DNA from: Pseudomonas sp. G.S.17
GTDB taxonomy: Bacteria > Pseudomonadota > Gammaproteobacteria > Pseudomonadales > Pseudomonadaceae
Direction of reading: 5' to 3'
DNA length: 64,000 bases
NCBI RefSeq assembly: GCF_038096165.1
Contig: NZ_CP151076.1
Coordinates: forward strand, 5,949,501-6,013,500
Shown here: positions 37,414-46,947 of the stretch, in pieces
Position numbering within the stretch: the stretch's first letter is position 1
Layout of the letters: each line of letters opens with the position of its first letter
Translations under genes and position numbers: made by a program
Notes under the pieces: generated by a model
Told to the model about the DNA's origin: nothing
Database searches by the model: none
What the model saw: the letters and a program-made list of their open reading frames with translations, nothing else

Positions 37414-37500
37414 GTGGGAGCGAGCTTGCTCGCGAAGGCATCTGTACATCCGCCGGCTACCTACTGGCTGATACACCTTCGCGAGCAAGCTCGCTCCCAC
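37414..37500. repeat. REP pair (GTGGGAGCGAGCTTGCTCGCG type)
   Basis: Perfectly facing GTGGGAGCGAGCTTGCTCGCG and its inverse ending GCTCCCAC at 37500, between katE and the convergent lipoprotein gene. Confidence 0.92.
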
Positions 37501-37514
37501 TTATTTGTCGTTCT

Positions 37515-38231
37515 TTACAACTGAGCAGGCTTGAGCACGATCTGGGCCTTCTCATTGCGCTCGATCACGCGGCGCAGGTCCAGCTCGAAATCCGGATTAA
37601 TCTTGTTCACCCGTTTGGTTAACAACGTGGCCAGCCATGGATAGTCTTCAGTGCGCGGCACTTGCAGCACCACATCACAATTGAATGCCACGGTATCAGC
37701 GGCGATGGCATCCAGTTGGCGACGCAGTTGCACCATATCGCCAATTTTCAATGCAATCGTCGTGCTTTCTGCCGTGGGATCGATCAGTTTGGCGATGCGC
37801 CTGGCTTCGGCTGCTTTTAAATCAGCTTCAGCCTTGTCCAGCTCGGCCTTACGGGCGTGGGCAATGGCACCGTTGACGCCACTGGTCAGCGCCGGAGCCG
37901 TGGGCATTAGCGCGCGAGCGCGGCTAAGTGCCGTCGCGGCAGCATTGACGTCGCCCTTTTGCAGCACGATCTGGCTGCGGCTCAAATAAGCCTCGGCCAG
38001 ACGCCGCTGAAATTGCTCCAGGCGGATATCAGTGGGCGCAGCAGCTTGTAGCGCAGCCAGCTGATCTTCGGCGGTCGCCAATTCACTGCTGGTGATACTT
38101 TGCTCCAGCTGTGCGAACGCGTCAGGGGGTGTCTCGGGCGCGGGCGCCTCAACAGTGGGCGCACTCTGACAGGCACCCAACAGGATGGAAAATGCGGCAA
38201 GCAGCAGATAACGGGATGCAAACGGCTTCAT
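37515..38231 (-). CDS. predicted outer-membrane-type lipoprotein (PA5502-like)
   Basis: 238 residues with a lipoprotein signal (lipobox LLGAC, Cys at about 20) and a Pro/Ala-rich linker. The middle is helical with TPR-like features (YLSRSQIVLQKGDVNAAATALSRARALMP) and a charged coiled-coil-like stretch ARKAELDKAEADLKAAEARR. It sits beside znuB, as PA5502 does in P. aeruginosa. Function unknown. Confidence 0.8.
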   Translation of the reverse strand: MKPFASRYLLLAAFSILLGACQSAPTVEAPAPETPPDAFAQLEQSITSSELATAEDQLAALQAAAPTDIRLEQFQRRLAEAYLSRSQIVLQKGDVNAAATALSRARALMPTAPALTSGVNGAIAHARKAELDKAEADLKAAEARRIAKLIDPTAESTTIALKIGDMVQLRRQLDAIAADTVAFNCDVVLQVPRTEDYPWLATLLTKRVNKINPDFELDLRRVIERNEKAQIVLKPAQL

Positions 38232-38268
38232 TCCTGCGATTCTCTAATTGCGCAAAAAACGAGCAAGT

Positions 38269-39057
38269 CTACACCGCCCGCTTGGGTAGAACAAAACTGA
38301 GCAGAAATAACGCTGCTGCCGACACCACAATCGAGGGTCCGGCGGGGGTGTCCTTGAACCATGACATGGACAGGCCAATACACACCGCGGCCACGCCCAA
38401 CACGCTCGCGCCCAGTGCCATCTGCTCCGGCGAACGGGCGTGACGCTGTGCCGCAGCCGCCGGAATGATCAGCAGCGAAGTGATGAGCAATACACCGACA
38501 ATCTTCATCGCCACGGCAATAACCACCGCGATCAGCAGCATCAAGGTCATGCGCAGCGCCGCTACGGGCAAACCTTCGACCTTGGCCAGCTCTTCATGCA
38601 CGGTGATCGCCAGCAATGGCCGCCACAGCGCGATGATCAACGCCAGCACCGCTGCCGCGCCGCCGAGAATCCAGGCCAGATCCGTCGGGCTGATCGCCAG
38701 CAGATCGCCGAACAGATAAGCCATCAGGTCGATGCGCACGTCGTGCATGAAGCTCAGCACCACAAGGCCCAGAGACAATGTGCTTGGCGCCAGAATCCCC
38801 AGCAGCGTGTCCGACGCCAGCGGCTGACGCTGTTGCAGGGTCACTAGCAGAACTGCCAGCAACAGACAGCCGACAGTCACCGCGATGGTCGGGCTGACAT
38901 CCAGCAAAAAGCCCAAGGCAACGCCCAACAATGCCGCGTGGGACAACGTATCGCCAAAATAAGCCATGCGCCGCCAGACCACGAACGAGCCCAACGGCCC
39001 GGCCACCAGCGCCAACGCCAGCCCGGCAAGCAAGGCATACAGTAGAAAATCAGCCAT
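38269..39057 (-). CDS. znuB: zinc ABC transporter permease
   Basis: 262-residue ABC-3 family permease with about eight helices ([21 protein letters not shown] near residue 30; [13 protein letters not shown]). It imports zinc with ZnuA and ZnuC. The start is ATG at 39057 ([12 protein letters not shown]), overlapping the znuC end by 8 bp; the longer frame upstream is a shadow of the znuC histidine tail. Confidence 0.95.
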   Translation of the reverse strand: MADFLLYALLAGLALALVAGPLGSFVVWRRMAYFGDTLSHAALLGVALGFLLDVSPTIAVTVGCLLLAVLLVTLQQRQPLASDTLLGILAPSTLSLGLVVLSFMHDVRIDLMAYLFGDLLAISPTDLAWILGGAAAVLALIIALWRPLLAITVHEELAKVEGLPVAALRMTLMLLIAVVIAVAMKIVGVLLITSLLIIPAAAAQRHARSPEQMALGASVLGVAAVCIGLSMSWFKDTPAGPSIVVSAAALFLLSFVLPKRAV

Positions 39058-39847
39058 GCTTGCAGCTATCTCCATGAACGTGATTGTGGGTGTGAGGCGC
39101 GGGTTCCGCGGCGTCCGCCACGACTTCGCCATGCAGGTCATGGGCGTGGTCGTGATGGTGGTGATAAATCGCCAGGCTCTGGGCGTTCTTGCCGAACAGC
39201 TCGACGAACGCCGGGTCATGACTGACCTGCTCCGGGTGGCCGGAGCAGCACACATGGCGATTCAGGCACACCACCTGATCGGTGGTGCTCATCACCAGAT
39301 GCAAGTCGTGGGAAACCATCAACACGCCGCAGCCGTGACGATCCCGCAGACGGGTGATCAGGCTGTAAAGCTCGGCCTGCCCGGCCACGTCAACACCTTG
39401 CACCGGCTCGTCCAGCACCAGCAATTCCGGTTCGCGCAACAACGCGCGGGCGAGCAGCACGCGCTGCATTTCCCCGCCGGAAACACTCTGCAATGGGCTG
39501 TCGATGACCTTTTCGGCACCGACTTCGGCCAATGCGGCAAGGGCTGCCGCGCGATCCACGCCCGGCACCAGACGCAAAAAGCGCAGCACCGACAGCGGCA
39601 ATGTCGCGTCGATGTGCAGTTTTTGCGGCATGTAGCCCACGCGCAGTTTCGGCTTGCGCCAGACCTTACCGGAATCCGGGGTGAGCAGGCCGAGCACCGC
39701 ACGCACCAGCGTGGTCTTGCCCGCGCCGTTGGGCCCGATCAACGTGACGATTTCCCCTGGCTTGACGCTCAGCTGGATGTTTTCCAGCACGTTTTGCCCG
39801 GACAGCGTGACGCGCACCTGCTCAAGGGTGATCAGTGCATTGCTCAT
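39050..39847 (-). CDS. znuC: zinc ABC transporter ATP-binding protein
   Basis: 265-residue ABC ATPase: Walker [10 protein letters not shown] (about residue 39), signature [17 protein letters not shown], Walker [13 protein letters not shown]. The C-terminal 45 residues are histidine-rich ([23 protein letters not shown]), as in many proteobacterial ZnuC proteins, probably binding zinc. Start overlaps the zur stop by one base. Confidence 0.95.
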   Translation of the reverse strand: MSNALITLEQVRVTLSGQNVLENIQLSVKPGEIVTLIGPNGAGKTTLVRAVLGLLTPDSGKVWRKPKLRVGYMPQKLHIDATLPLSVLRFLRLVPGVDRAAALAALAEVGAEKVIDSPLQSVSGGEMQRVLLARALLREPELLVLDEPVQGVDVAGQAELYSLITRLRDRHGCGVLMVSHDLHLVMSTTDQVVCLNRHVCCSGHPEQVSHDPAFVELFGKNAQSLAIYHHHHDHAHDLHGEVVADAAEPAPHTHNHVHGDSCKHG

Positions 39848-40329
39848 CAGGCTGCCTTGCAGCCGGAACAGATACCGACGATTTCCACGGTCTGGCCTTC
39901 CACCGCGAAGCCGACTTCGGCCGCAGCGGCAATCACCGCATCGCTGATGGCCGGATGCTGCAACTCAATGGCGGCGTGGCATTCCCGGCAAATCAGGAAC
40001 TGGCCCTGATGGGCGTGGGTCGGGTGATTGCAGCCGGTGAAGGCGTTGAGCGATGCGATGCGATGCACCAGACCGTTTTCCAGCAGGAAATCCAGTGCCC
40101 GATAGACCGTCGGCGGCGCGGCGCGGCGACCGTCTTCTTCGCTGAGGACCGCGAGGATGTCGTAGGCACCCAAGGGGTTATGACTGTGCCAGACCAATTC
40201 CAGGACGCGACGACGCAATGCGGTCAGGCGCAGGCCTTTCTCGGCGCAAAGCGCATCGGCCTCGGCGAGCGCGGTGTGCACGCAGTGGGAGTGATCATGG
40301 GGACGACTGGCCAACGGTGTTATAGGCAT
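39847..40329 (-). CDS. zur: zinc uptake regulator Zur
   Basis: 160-residue Fur-family repressor. Winged-helix DNA-binding part ([37 protein letters not shown]), then metal-binding residues ([19 protein letters not shown]) and the structural CxxC pairs (CREC, CSGC near the end). It represses znu genes when zinc is sufficient. First gene of zur-znuC-znuB, divergent from znuA. Confidence 0.95.
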   Translation of the reverse strand: MPITPLASRPHDHSHCVHTALAEADALCAEKGLRLTALRRRVLELVWHSHNPLGAYDILAVLSEEDGRRAAPPTVYRALDFLLENGLVHRIASLNAFTGCNHPTHAHQGQFLICRECHAAIELQHPAISDAVIAAAAEVGFAVEGQTVEIVGICSGCKAA

Positions 40330-40355
40330 GAGCGGCGACGATTTTTGTGAGAGAC

Positions 40356-40368
40356 GTTATTATGTTAC
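40356..40368. promoter_or_regulatory. candidate Zur operator
   Basis: GTTATTATGTTAC is an AT-rich near-palindrome in the 58-bp gap between zur and znuA, resembling the GTTATANTATAAC type of Zur box. Shared control of both divergent units from one site is the usual arrangement. Match is partial. Confidence 0.45.
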
Positions 40369-40387
40369 CTGTTCCCGCCGTCAATGA

Positions 40388-41320
40388 GTGGCCCACGTGC
40401 ACCGTCTTTTTGCCCTTTTCATCGCTTTATCGGCCAGTTTCCTGGCAAATGCCCCGGCTCAGGCCGAGGTTCACGTCCTCACCAGCATCAAGCCATTGCA
40501 GCTGATTGCCGCAGCTGTGCAGGACGGCGTTGGCTCGCCAGAGGTGCTGCTGCCGCCGGGCGCGTCGCCGCATAACTATGCTTTGCGGCCATCCGACGTG
40601 CGGCGCGTTCGCGACTCGGATCTGCTCTATTGGATCGGCCCGGACATGGAAAGCTTCCTGCCGCGCGTGCTGAAAAATCGCACATTGCCTACTGTCGATG
40701 TCCAGTCGCTGCCGGGCATGCGCCTACGCCACTTTGCTGCGGACAGCGCTTCCCATGAGGAAGAAGACCCGGACGAGCACGACCATGATCACCGTCCAGG
40801 CAGTCTTGACGCGCATTTGTGGTTGTCATCGTTCAATGCCCGGGTGATCGCCGCGAAGATGGCCGCCGACCTGAGCGCCGCCGACCCGGCCAATGCCGCG
40901 CGTTACAGCAGCAACGCCCAGGCCTTCAACACGCGGCTGGATGCGCTGGATACGCGGATCAAGGCCCGTGTCGCAGGAATTTCCGGCAAGCCGTATTTTG
41001 TGTTTCACGAAGCGTTCGATTATTTCGAAGATGCCTATGGCCTCAAGCATGCGGGCGTGTTCAGCGTTGCGGCAGAAGTCCGGCCGGGCGCCCGGCATGT
41101 TGCGGCGATGCGCGAGCGCCTGACCGAAATGGGCAAGACCTGCGTATTCAGCGAACCGCCATTGCGCCCACGCCTGGCCGAAACCCTGACCGCAGGCCTG
41201 CCGGCAAAACTGGCGGAACTCGACGCCCTCGGCAGCGACACCCCGATCAACGCCCAAGGTTATGAGCTGCTGTTGAGCACGCTTGGGGATGATCTGGTTG
41301 GGTGCCTGGAGTCGTTGTAA
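40388..41320 (+). CDS. znuA: zinc ABC transporter substrate-binding protein
   Basis: 310-residue periplasmic zinc-binding protein. Signal peptide ends APAQA-EVHV; zinc ligands are at ASPHNYALRPSD, DAHLWLS and VFHEAFDYFEDAYG. The typical histidine/acidic flexible loop is present (EEDPDEHDHDH, about residues 125-137). The start is GTG at 40388 or a second GTG at 40397; neither has a strong ribosome site. Divergent from zur. Confidence 0.93.
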   Translation: MAHVHRLFALFIALSASFLANAPAQAEVHVLTSIKPLQLIAAAVQDGVGSPEVLLPPGASPHNYALRPSDVRRVRDSDLLYWIGPDMESFLPRVLKNRTLPTVDVQSLPGMRLRHFAADSASHEEEDPDEHDHDHRPGSLDAHLWLSSFNARVIAAKMAADLSAADPANAARYSSNAQAFNTRLDALDTRIKARVAGISGKPYFVFHEAFDYFEDAYGLKHAGVFSVAAEVRPGARHVAAMRERLTEMGKTCVFSEPPLRPRLAETLTAGLPAKLAELDALGSDTPINAQGYELLLSTLGDDLVGCLESL

Positions 41321-41332
41321 GCCAGGGGACCT

Positions 41333-41417
41333 GTGGGAGCCGAGCTTGCTCGCGAAGAACCCTAACGCGGTGTATCTGACGCACCGAAGTGAGCCTGATT
41401 CGCGAGCAAGCTCCCAC
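41333..41417. repeat. REP pair between znuA and thrB
   Basis: GTGGGAGCCGAGCTTGCTCGCG at 41333 and a shorter inverse CGCGAGCAAGCTCCCAC ending near 41417; the right arm lacks one internal GCTC step. It lies between convergent genes. Confidence 0.85.
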
Positions 41418-41447
41418 ACAAGCTCGCTCTCAAAAATGATTGGCGGC

Positions 41448-42398
41448 CTACAACGCAAACGGCAACGGAATATGCGTTTCCTGGCGCTGTTCCAGGCGTT
41501 TCTGGAACTCCATCGGGTCGTGGATCAGTACGTCTTGCCCGGCGTTGGATTCGGCGGCGATCAGGCGCGATAGCCAGAACCTGACGCAGCCCACGCGTAG
41601 CATGGTCGGCCACAATTCGGCTTCACCTGAGGTGAACGGGCGCAGCGCGGCGTAGGCGCCGAGCATGGCGCGGGCGCGTTGCGGGTCGATCTGGCCGTCT
41701 TCCCGCGAGCACCAGTCGTTCAGCGCAATCGCCAGGTCGTAAAGCATCGGCCCGGAACAGGCGTTGTAAAAGTCGATCAGCCCGGTCAGGTGCGTGCCTT
41801 CGAATAGCGCGTTGTCCCGAAACAGGTCGGCATGCAGATTGGAGCGCGGCAATGCCATGATTTTCGGCTTGAGCCGCTCGATTTCTTCCAGCGCGGTTTC
41901 CAGCAACTGGCCCGATGCCGGATCAAGGTGCGAAACCAGTTCGGCACCTTCAGTCAGCATCCAGTCCAGCCCGCGATCAGTCTTGCGCTCCAGCACGTGG
42001 TCGCGGGTCGCCAGGTGCAGATGCCCCAACAACTCACCAATCTGCACGCAATGCTGCGTGTTCGGCTCACTGATGTGCTTGCCCGGCAGGCGCGGCTGCA
42101 ACAGCGCCGGTTTGCCGGCCAGCTCGCGCAACGCGCTGCCGTCCGTGGTGCGCAGCGCGTAAGGCACCGGCAGGTCCGCTTCGTGCAGTACATCCAGCAA
42201 TTCAATGAAGAACGGCAAATCCTGAACCGGCCCGCGCTCGACCAGAGTCAGGACGAATTCGCCCTGCTCCAGGCTGATGAAGTAGTTGGTGTTCTCGCTG
42301 CCGGCGGCGATGCCTTGGAAATCGCGCAGACGGCCAAGCCCGTAAGGGGCGAGAAAAGTTTCCAGCTCGGGCCGAGCCAGAGGGGTGAACACGGACAT
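41448..42398 (-). CDS. thrB: homoserine kinase (ThrB type II, APH fold)
   Basis: 316-residue kinase of the aminoglycoside-phosphotransferase fold that phosphorylates homoserine for threonine synthesis. ENTNYFI near the N-terminus binds nucleotide; the catalytic loop is NLHADLFRDN (about residue 187) and the metal site LIDFYNACSGP (about 207). Pseudomonas uses this form instead of the GHMP-type ThrB. It is followed by a REP. Confidence 0.94.
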   Translation of the reverse strand: MSVFTPLARPELETFLAPYGLGRLRDFQGIAAGSENTNYFISLEQGEFVLTLVERGPVQDLPFFIELLDVLHEADLPVPYALRTTDGSALRELAGKPALLQPRLPGKHISEPNTQHCVQIGELLGHLHLATRDHVLERKTDRGLDWMLTEGAELVSHLDPASGQLLETALEEIERLKPKIMALPRSNLHADLFRDNALFEGTHLTGLIDFYNACSGPMLYDLAIALNDWCSREDGQIDPQRARAMLGAYAALRPFTSGEAELWPTMLRVGCVRFWLSRLIAAESNAGQDVLIHDPMEFQKRLEQRQETHIPLPFAL

Positions 42399-42434
42399 AT
42401 CAGGACTGCCAGCAAAAAAAGTGAATGTGGGACG

Positions 42435-42722
42435 TTACCACTCGAATATTTTCCACGAAGGAATCAGCATATCCGGCTGGTCTGAACGAATGAAATTGGC
42501 GTCAGTGCCATCGGCGCGCACCAGAAAATAAGGCTTGCCGCCCTTTGGCGTGATTTTGATTGCATACAGAAATCCGTTCTGGCGGTACTCCTGGATGGTC
42601 TTGTCGCCTTCGGTGCGGATCGTTACATCTGGATCTGCCGACGGTGCATCGTCCGCAGCAACAGCAATCAGCGGGCAGAATGCAAACAGGCCCGCCAGCA
42701 ACAAGCGATTTGTCGTACGCAT
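42435..42722 (-). CDS. DUF2782 periplasmic protein
   Basis: 95 residues with a cleavable signal peptide (ending IAVAADD). The small mature domain has the DUF2782 pattern VTIRTEGDKTIQEYRQNG and KITPKGGKPYFLVRADG. No known function. It sits between thrB and polA and reads with thrB, as PA5494 does in P. aeruginosa. Confidence 0.85.
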   Translation of the reverse strand: MRTTNRLLLAGLFAFCPLIAVAADDAPSADPDVTIRTEGDKTIQEYRQNGFLYAIKITPKGGKPYFLVRADGTDANFIRSDQPDMLIPSWKIFEW

Positions 42723-42796
42723 GATAACCTTGTCCCTTTGTCGTCAATGGTCCGCGCATTCTAGCGCCGACCCCGCCGAAAAGGTTGATTCTGCTC

Positions 42797-45559
42797 ATGA
42801 GCCAAGCGCCCCTCGTCCTGGTGGACGGTTCTTCATACTTGTATCGCGCCTTTCACGCGCTGCCACCGCTCGCTACGTCCAAGGGCCTGCCAACCGGCGC
42901 GGTCAAAGGCGTGCTGAACATGCTCAAAAGCCTGCGTCGGCAATACCCGGAAAGCCCTTTCGCAGTGGTTTTCGACGCCAAAGGCGGCACATTTCGCGAC
43001 GATCTCTACGCCGAATACAAAGCCAATCGGCCCAGCATGCCGGATGATCTGCGCGTGCAGATTGATCTGCTGCACGCCTGCGTCAAAGGCCTGGGTTACC
43101 CGCTGTTGTGTGTCGACGGCGTCGAAGCGGACGATGTGATCGGCACGCTGGCGCGCAGCAGCGCGGCGGCAGATCGTCCGGTGATCATCTCCACCGGCGA
43201 CAAGGACATGGCGCAGCTGGTCGACGGCCACATTACGCTGGTCAATACCATGACCGGTAGCGTGCTGGACGTGGCTGGCGTGAAGGAGAAGTTCGGTGTC
43301 GGTCCCGAGCACATCATCGATTATCTGGCGCTGATGGGCGACAAGGTCGACAACATTCCGGGCGTTCCCGGGGTTGGCGAAAAAACCGCGGTTGGCCTGC
43401 TGGTCGGCGTTGGCGGCGGTCTGGTTGAGCTGTACGGCAACCTTGAGGCCGTGGCGGCGCTGCCGATTCGCGGGGCGAAAACCCTGGCGGCCAAGCTTGA
43501 AGAACACCGCGCCATGGCATTTCTGTCCTACGAGCTGGCGACCATCAAGATCGACGTGCCGCTGGACATCGAACTCGACGCGCTGCACTGCGGCGAACCG
43601 GACCGCGAAGCCTTGCTGGAGCTGTACGCCGAGCTGGAATTCAAAAGCTGGATTGAAGACCTGCATCGCGATGCACAGCGTGCCGGGCTGGAAGTCGCCA
43701 TCGCCGAAGCACCGCCGACGAGCGAAACCCAGTACGAAACCATCCTCGAACAGGATCAGCTCGACGCGTGGCTGAAAAAGCTCAACGCAGCCAAGCTGGT
43801 CGCCTTCGTCACCCAGAGCAACGGTCTGGATGCGCAACGGGCGCAATTGGTCGGCCTGTCGTTCGCGGTGCAGACCAACGAAGCCGCTTATATTCCGCTA
43901 ACGCACTCGTACATGGGCGTGCCGCAGCAGCTGGATCGCGACCATGTGCTCAAGCAGCTCAAGCCGCTGCTGGAAGACCCGAGCAAGATCAAGGTCGGCC
44001 AGCACGCCAAGTTTGACATCAATATTCTGGCCAACTGCGCCATCGACGGCGATCAGAGCCAGGGCATTACCGTGCGCGGCCTGGTGTACGACACCATGCT
44101 CGAATCCTACGTGCTGGATTCCACCGCGACGCGGCATGACCGGGAAAGCCTGGCGCTGAAATACCTCGGCCATACCACCACCGCCATGCAGGCCATCGCC
44201 GGCAAGGGCGTGAAGCAGCTGACCTTCGACCAGATTTCCCTGGAGCTGGCTGCGCAATACGCCGCCGAAGAAGCCGACGTGACCTTGCGCTTGCATGAGG
44301 CATTGCAGGAAAAGCTCAACGCAATTCCGAGCCTGCTGCCCGTGCTCAATGAAATTGAAATGCCGTTGGTGCCGGTTCTGGCGGGTATCGAACGCCAGGG
44401 CGCGCTGGTCGATGCGAAATTGCTCGGCATCCAGAGCGTCGAGCTGGGCGACAAAATGATCGCCCTTGAGCGTGAAGCGTTCGAGATCGCCGGGGAAGAA
44501 TTCAACCTCGGCTCGCCCAAGCAACTGGGGGTGATTCTCTACGAAAAACTCGGCATGCCAATCCTCAGCAAAACCGCCAAAGGCCAGGCATCCACGGCCG
44601 AAGCGGTGCTGGCGGAACTGGCCGAACAAGGCTTTCCGCTGCCGACCGTGCTGATGCAGTACCGCTCCATGAGCAAGCTGAAAAGCACTTACACCGATCG
44701 TCTGCCGGAACAGATCAACCCGCGCACCGGGCGTATTCACACGTCTTACCATCAAGCGGTGGCGGTGACCGGACGCCTGTCTTCCAGTGATCCAAACCTG
44801 CAAAACATCCCGATCCGCACCGCCGAAGGCCGCCGGATCCGGCAGGCGTTCGTTGCGCCCAAAGGCTACAAATTGCTGGCGGCGGACTATTCGCAGATCG
44901 AGCTGCGCATCATGGCGCACCTGGCCAAGGACGAAGGGTTGCTGCACGCCTTCCGCAACAACCTCGACGTGCACCGGGCGACGGCTGCCGAGGTCTTCGG
45001 CGTCGAGCTTGAAGGCGTCACCACCGACATGCGCCGCAGCGCCAAGGCGATCAACTTCGGCCTGATCTACGGCATGAGCGCGTTTGGCCTGGCCAAGCAG
45101 ATCGGCGTCGACCGCAAGCAGTCGCAAGCCTACGTGGATCGCTACTTCGCCCGTTATCCCGGCGTGCTGGCCTACATGGAGCGCACGCGCACCCAGGCCG
45201 CCGAGCAGGGTTTCGTCGAAACCATCTTCGGCCGTCGCCTGTACCTGCCGGACATCAACGCCAAGAACCAGGCCCTGCGCAAAGGCGCCGAGCGCATGGC
45301 GATCAACGCGCCGATGCAAGGCACCGCCGCCGACATCATCAAGAAAGCCATGGTCGCGGTGAACGGCTGGCTGAACGAATCAGGCCTGGACGCGCGGGTC
45401 ATCCTGCAAGTGCACGATGAACTGGTTCTGGAGGTTCGCGAGGATCTGGTGGAGAAGATCAGCGAGCAGATCCGCACACACATGAGCGGTGCGGCGCAAC
45501 TGGATGTGCCGCTGCTGGTTGAAGTGGGTGTCGGCAACAACTGGGACGAGGCGCACTGA
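42797..45559 (+). CDS. polA: DNA polymerase I
   Basis: 920-residue polymerase with three domains: 5'-3' exonuclease (about 1-290; LVDGSSYLYRAFHAL, EADDVIGTLA, GDKDMAQLV), 3'-5' exonuclease (about 320-500) and Klenow polymerase (SSSDPNLQNIPIR, LLAADYSQIELRIMAHL, RRSAKAINFGLIYGMSAFGL, VHDELVLEV). It fills gaps in repair and Okazaki fragment processing. The 3'-5' domain starts KLVAFVTQSNGLD and may lack part of the DxE motif, so proofreading was not judged. Start ATG at 42797 (MSQAPLVLVDG). Confidence 0.97.
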   Translation: MSQAPLVLVDGSSYLYRAFHALPPLATSKGLPTGAVKGVLNMLKSLRRQYPESPFAVVFDAKGGTFRDDLYAEYKANRPSMPDDLRVQIDLLHACVKGLGYPLLCVDGVEADDVIGTLARSSAAADRPVIISTGDKDMAQLVDGHITLVNTMTGSVLDVAGVKEKFGVGPEHIIDYLALMGDKVDNIPGVPGVGEKTAVGLLVGVGGGLVELYGNLEAVAALPIRGAKTLAAKLEEHRAMAFLSYELATIKIDVPLDIELDALHCGEPDREALLELYAELEFKSWIEDLHRDAQRAGLEVAIAEAPPTSETQYETILEQDQLDAWLKKLNAAKLVAFVTQSNGLDAQRAQLVGLSFAVQTNEAAYIPLTHSYMGVPQQLDRDHVLKQLKPLLEDPSKIKVGQHAKFDINILANCAIDGDQSQGITVRGLVYDTMLESYVLDSTATRHDRESLALKYLGHTTTAMQAIAGKGVKQLTFDQISLELAAQYAAEEADVTLRLHEALQEKLNAIPSLLPVLNEIEMPLVPVLAGIERQGALVDAKLLGIQSVELGDKMIALEREAFEIAGEEFNLGSPKQLGVILYEKLGMPILSKTAKGQASTAEAVLAELAEQGFPLPTVLMQYRSMSKLKSTYTDRLPEQINPRTGRIHTSYHQAVAVTGRLSSSDPNLQNIPIRTAEGRRIRQAFVAPKGYKLLAADYSQIELRIMAHLAKDEGLLHAFRNNLDVHRATAAEVFGVELEGVTTDMRRSAKAINFGLIYGMSAFGLAKQIGVDRKQSQAYVDRYFARYPGVLAYMERTRTQAAEQGFVETIFGRRLYLPDINAKNQALRKGAERMAINAPMQGTAADIIKKAMVAVNGWLNESGLDARVILQVHDELVLEVREDLVEKISEQIRTHMSGAAQLDVPLLVEVGVGNNWDEAH

Positions 45560-45650
45560 TAGCGGGTGTTCAGACCGAGCGCGCGCACGCTTACGTTGCG
45601 CACTCGGGTCTGCCGGCTCTACCTTTTGTCCCTTTGCCCGGATGGACAGC

Positions 45651-45713
45651 TTCCCGGACAAGTCCGGTCCTACCCGATCTACACAAACGGTAGGAGGGGA
45701 CTCGTCCCCGAAG
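45651..45713. repeat. REP pair downstream of polA
   Basis: TTCCCGGACAAGTCCGGTCCTAC and GTAGGAGGGGACTCGTCCCCG in outward orientation, between the polA stop and the ErsA promoter. Confidence 0.8.
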
Positions 45714-45763
45714 AGGCCGGTTCTGCCAAAACGCAATCTGGCTGGAGAATTTCAGCGGGCCAG

Positions 45764-45791
45764 GAACTTAAGCCATGAAAATCGAGTCAGA
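45764..45791 (+). promoter_or_regulatory. AlgU (sigma22/sigmaE)-type promoter of ErsA
   Basis: GAACTT at 45764-45769, a 17-bp spacer, then TCAGA at 45787-45791, against the AlgU consensus GAACTT-N16/17-TCTGA (one mismatch in the -10). Transcription would begin near 45797. ErsA in P. aeruginosa is AlgU-dependent. Confidence 0.8.
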
Positions 45792-45796
45792 GTTCT

Positions 45797-45926
45797 CGAT
45801 TGGCAGCGAAGCCGATCAATGCTCCTAGTTGTGTTAAGTGTTGGCAGATATTCAGACCCCACCCTAAAGGTCTGAAAACTTAGACCCCAGACTTCCCCTC
45901 CCCATACGAAGTCCGGGGTTTTTTTT
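45797..45926 (+). ncRNA. ersA: ErsA small RNA (Spot 42-position sRNA)
   Basis: About 130 nt from the predicted start to the terminator, close to the 132 nt of P. aeruginosa ErsA, and in the same place, between polA and engB. The 3' end is a rho-independent terminator: CCCCAGACTT (45885-45894) pairs with AAGTCCGGGG (45909-45918, one mismatch) and is followed by eight T. No open frame with a ribosome site is present. ErsA is known to be induced by envelope stress and to act with Hfq on algC and oprD mRNAs. Identity rests on position, promoter, size and terminator, not on alignment. Confidence 0.85.
45885..45926 (+). terminator. rho-independent terminator of ErsA
   Basis: Ten-base-pair GC-rich stem with a 14-nt loop and a run of eight T at 45919-45926. 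The engB stop codon on the other strand begins 13 bp further on. Confidence 0.9.
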
Positions 45927-45938
45927 GCCTGCGCTTTT

Positions 45939-46592
45939 TTACTGAGCAGGCTGAGCAGATTCGGCCGGAGCCTTGTCTTCCAGCTCCATCCAGCCGGCCA
46001 GCACGGTGTAGGCGTCTTCCAGGCCCATGCGCTTGGGGGCCGAGAACAACTGGATACTCACCGCATCGCCCCAACCCTTGCGGATATCGGCCTGAACCTT
46101 GAGCAGAACGTTCTTCGCGGCGCCGTAGGTCAGCTTGTCGGCTTTGGTCAGCAGGATGTGCATTGGCATGTGACTGGCAATCGACCAGTCCAGCATCAGC
46201 AGGTCGAAGTCGGTCATTGGATGACGGATGTCCATCATCAGAATCAGACCCTTCAGGCTTTCGCGGCTGCCCAGATAGGCTTCCAGGTGGCGCTGCCAGT
46301 GGAGCTTGAGCGGGATCGGCACTTTGGCGTAGCCGTAACCCGGCAAGTCGACCAGGCGACGCTCGTCGTCCAGCTTGAAGAAGTTCAACAGCTGAGTTCG
46401 GCCGGGGGTTTTCGAAGTACGAGCTAGACTGGCATGAGTCAGGGTGTTCAGCGCGCTCGATTTGCCCGCGTTGGAGCGCCCGGCGAAGGCGACTTCAAAG
46501 CCTTCGTCGTCAGGGCACTGATCGACTTTGGCTGCACTGAGCATGAAGGTGGACTGTTGGCACAGGCCGAGGATGGGATTCTTGAGTTGCAT
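45939..46592 (-). CDS. engB: ribosome biogenesis GTP-binding protein EngB/YihA
   Basis: 217-residue TRAFAC GTPase needed for 50S subunit assembly. G1 [12 protein letters not shown] (about residues 38-49), G2/G3 [11 protein letters not shown] and [11 protein letters not shown]4 LTKADKL, and G5-like SAPKRMGL. Opposite orientation to polA, with ErsA between, the order seen across gamma-proteobacteria. Confidence 0.95.
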   Translation of the reverse strand: MQLKNPILGLCQQSTFMLSAAKVDQCPDDEGFEVAFAGRSNAGKSSALNTLTHASLARTSKTPGRTQLLNFFKLDDERRLVDLPGYGYAKVPIPLKLHWQRHLEAYLGSRESLKGLILMMDIRHPMTDFDLLMLDWSIASHMPMHILLTKADKLTYGAAKNVLLKVQADIRKGWGDAVSIQLFSAPKRMGLEDAYTVLAGWMELEDKAPAESAQPAQ

Positions 46593-46947
46593 GTGATTTC
46601 CGGTGAGGGCGGTGCCTGCAAGGGGTGCGGCAAGAGGTGTCGTTTCCGTTTCAGTAGCGCCAGTATATAATGCCGCAGATTTTGTGTGTGCTTTGTCCTG
46701 AGAACAGGGCCAAGATCACAACCTGAGCGAGACATATCGATGCGCATTAGAACGCAGTCCGCTTTGAACCTGAAAAGGTTTTGTTAAGTATGAAGGCTTT
46801 GGAGTTGCCTGTGTCCGGTAGTTCAAAGCGATGCCGCCGCGTGGATTGTGCAAGGACAGCAGTAGCGAGGATTTGCGAGCCTTCATCTTCGGATGAGCGA
46901 GTCATCTCCTACATAACTTTTCACCTTTAGCCGATTTGGATTACCTG
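46593..46947 (+). other. intergenic region upstream of cytochrome c4
   Basis: 355 bp between divergent engB and the cytochrome gene. A sigma70-like promoter is visible: TATAAT at 46666-46671 with a weak TTTCCG (46643-46648) 17 bp upstream. That would give a leader of about 270 nt before the cytochrome start, unusually long. A 46-codon frame (46790-46930) lies inside but has no ribosome site, so it was not called a gene. Confidence 0.5.

Noticed and set aside
43898..45319. 473-codon frame antisense to polA
   Set aside because: Antisense shadow; no family features and polA is unmistakable.
46790..46930. 46-codon frame upstream of cytochrome c4
   Set aside because: No ribosome site, unusual Arg/Cys/Ser composition, and it lies in the probable leader of the cytochrome gene.
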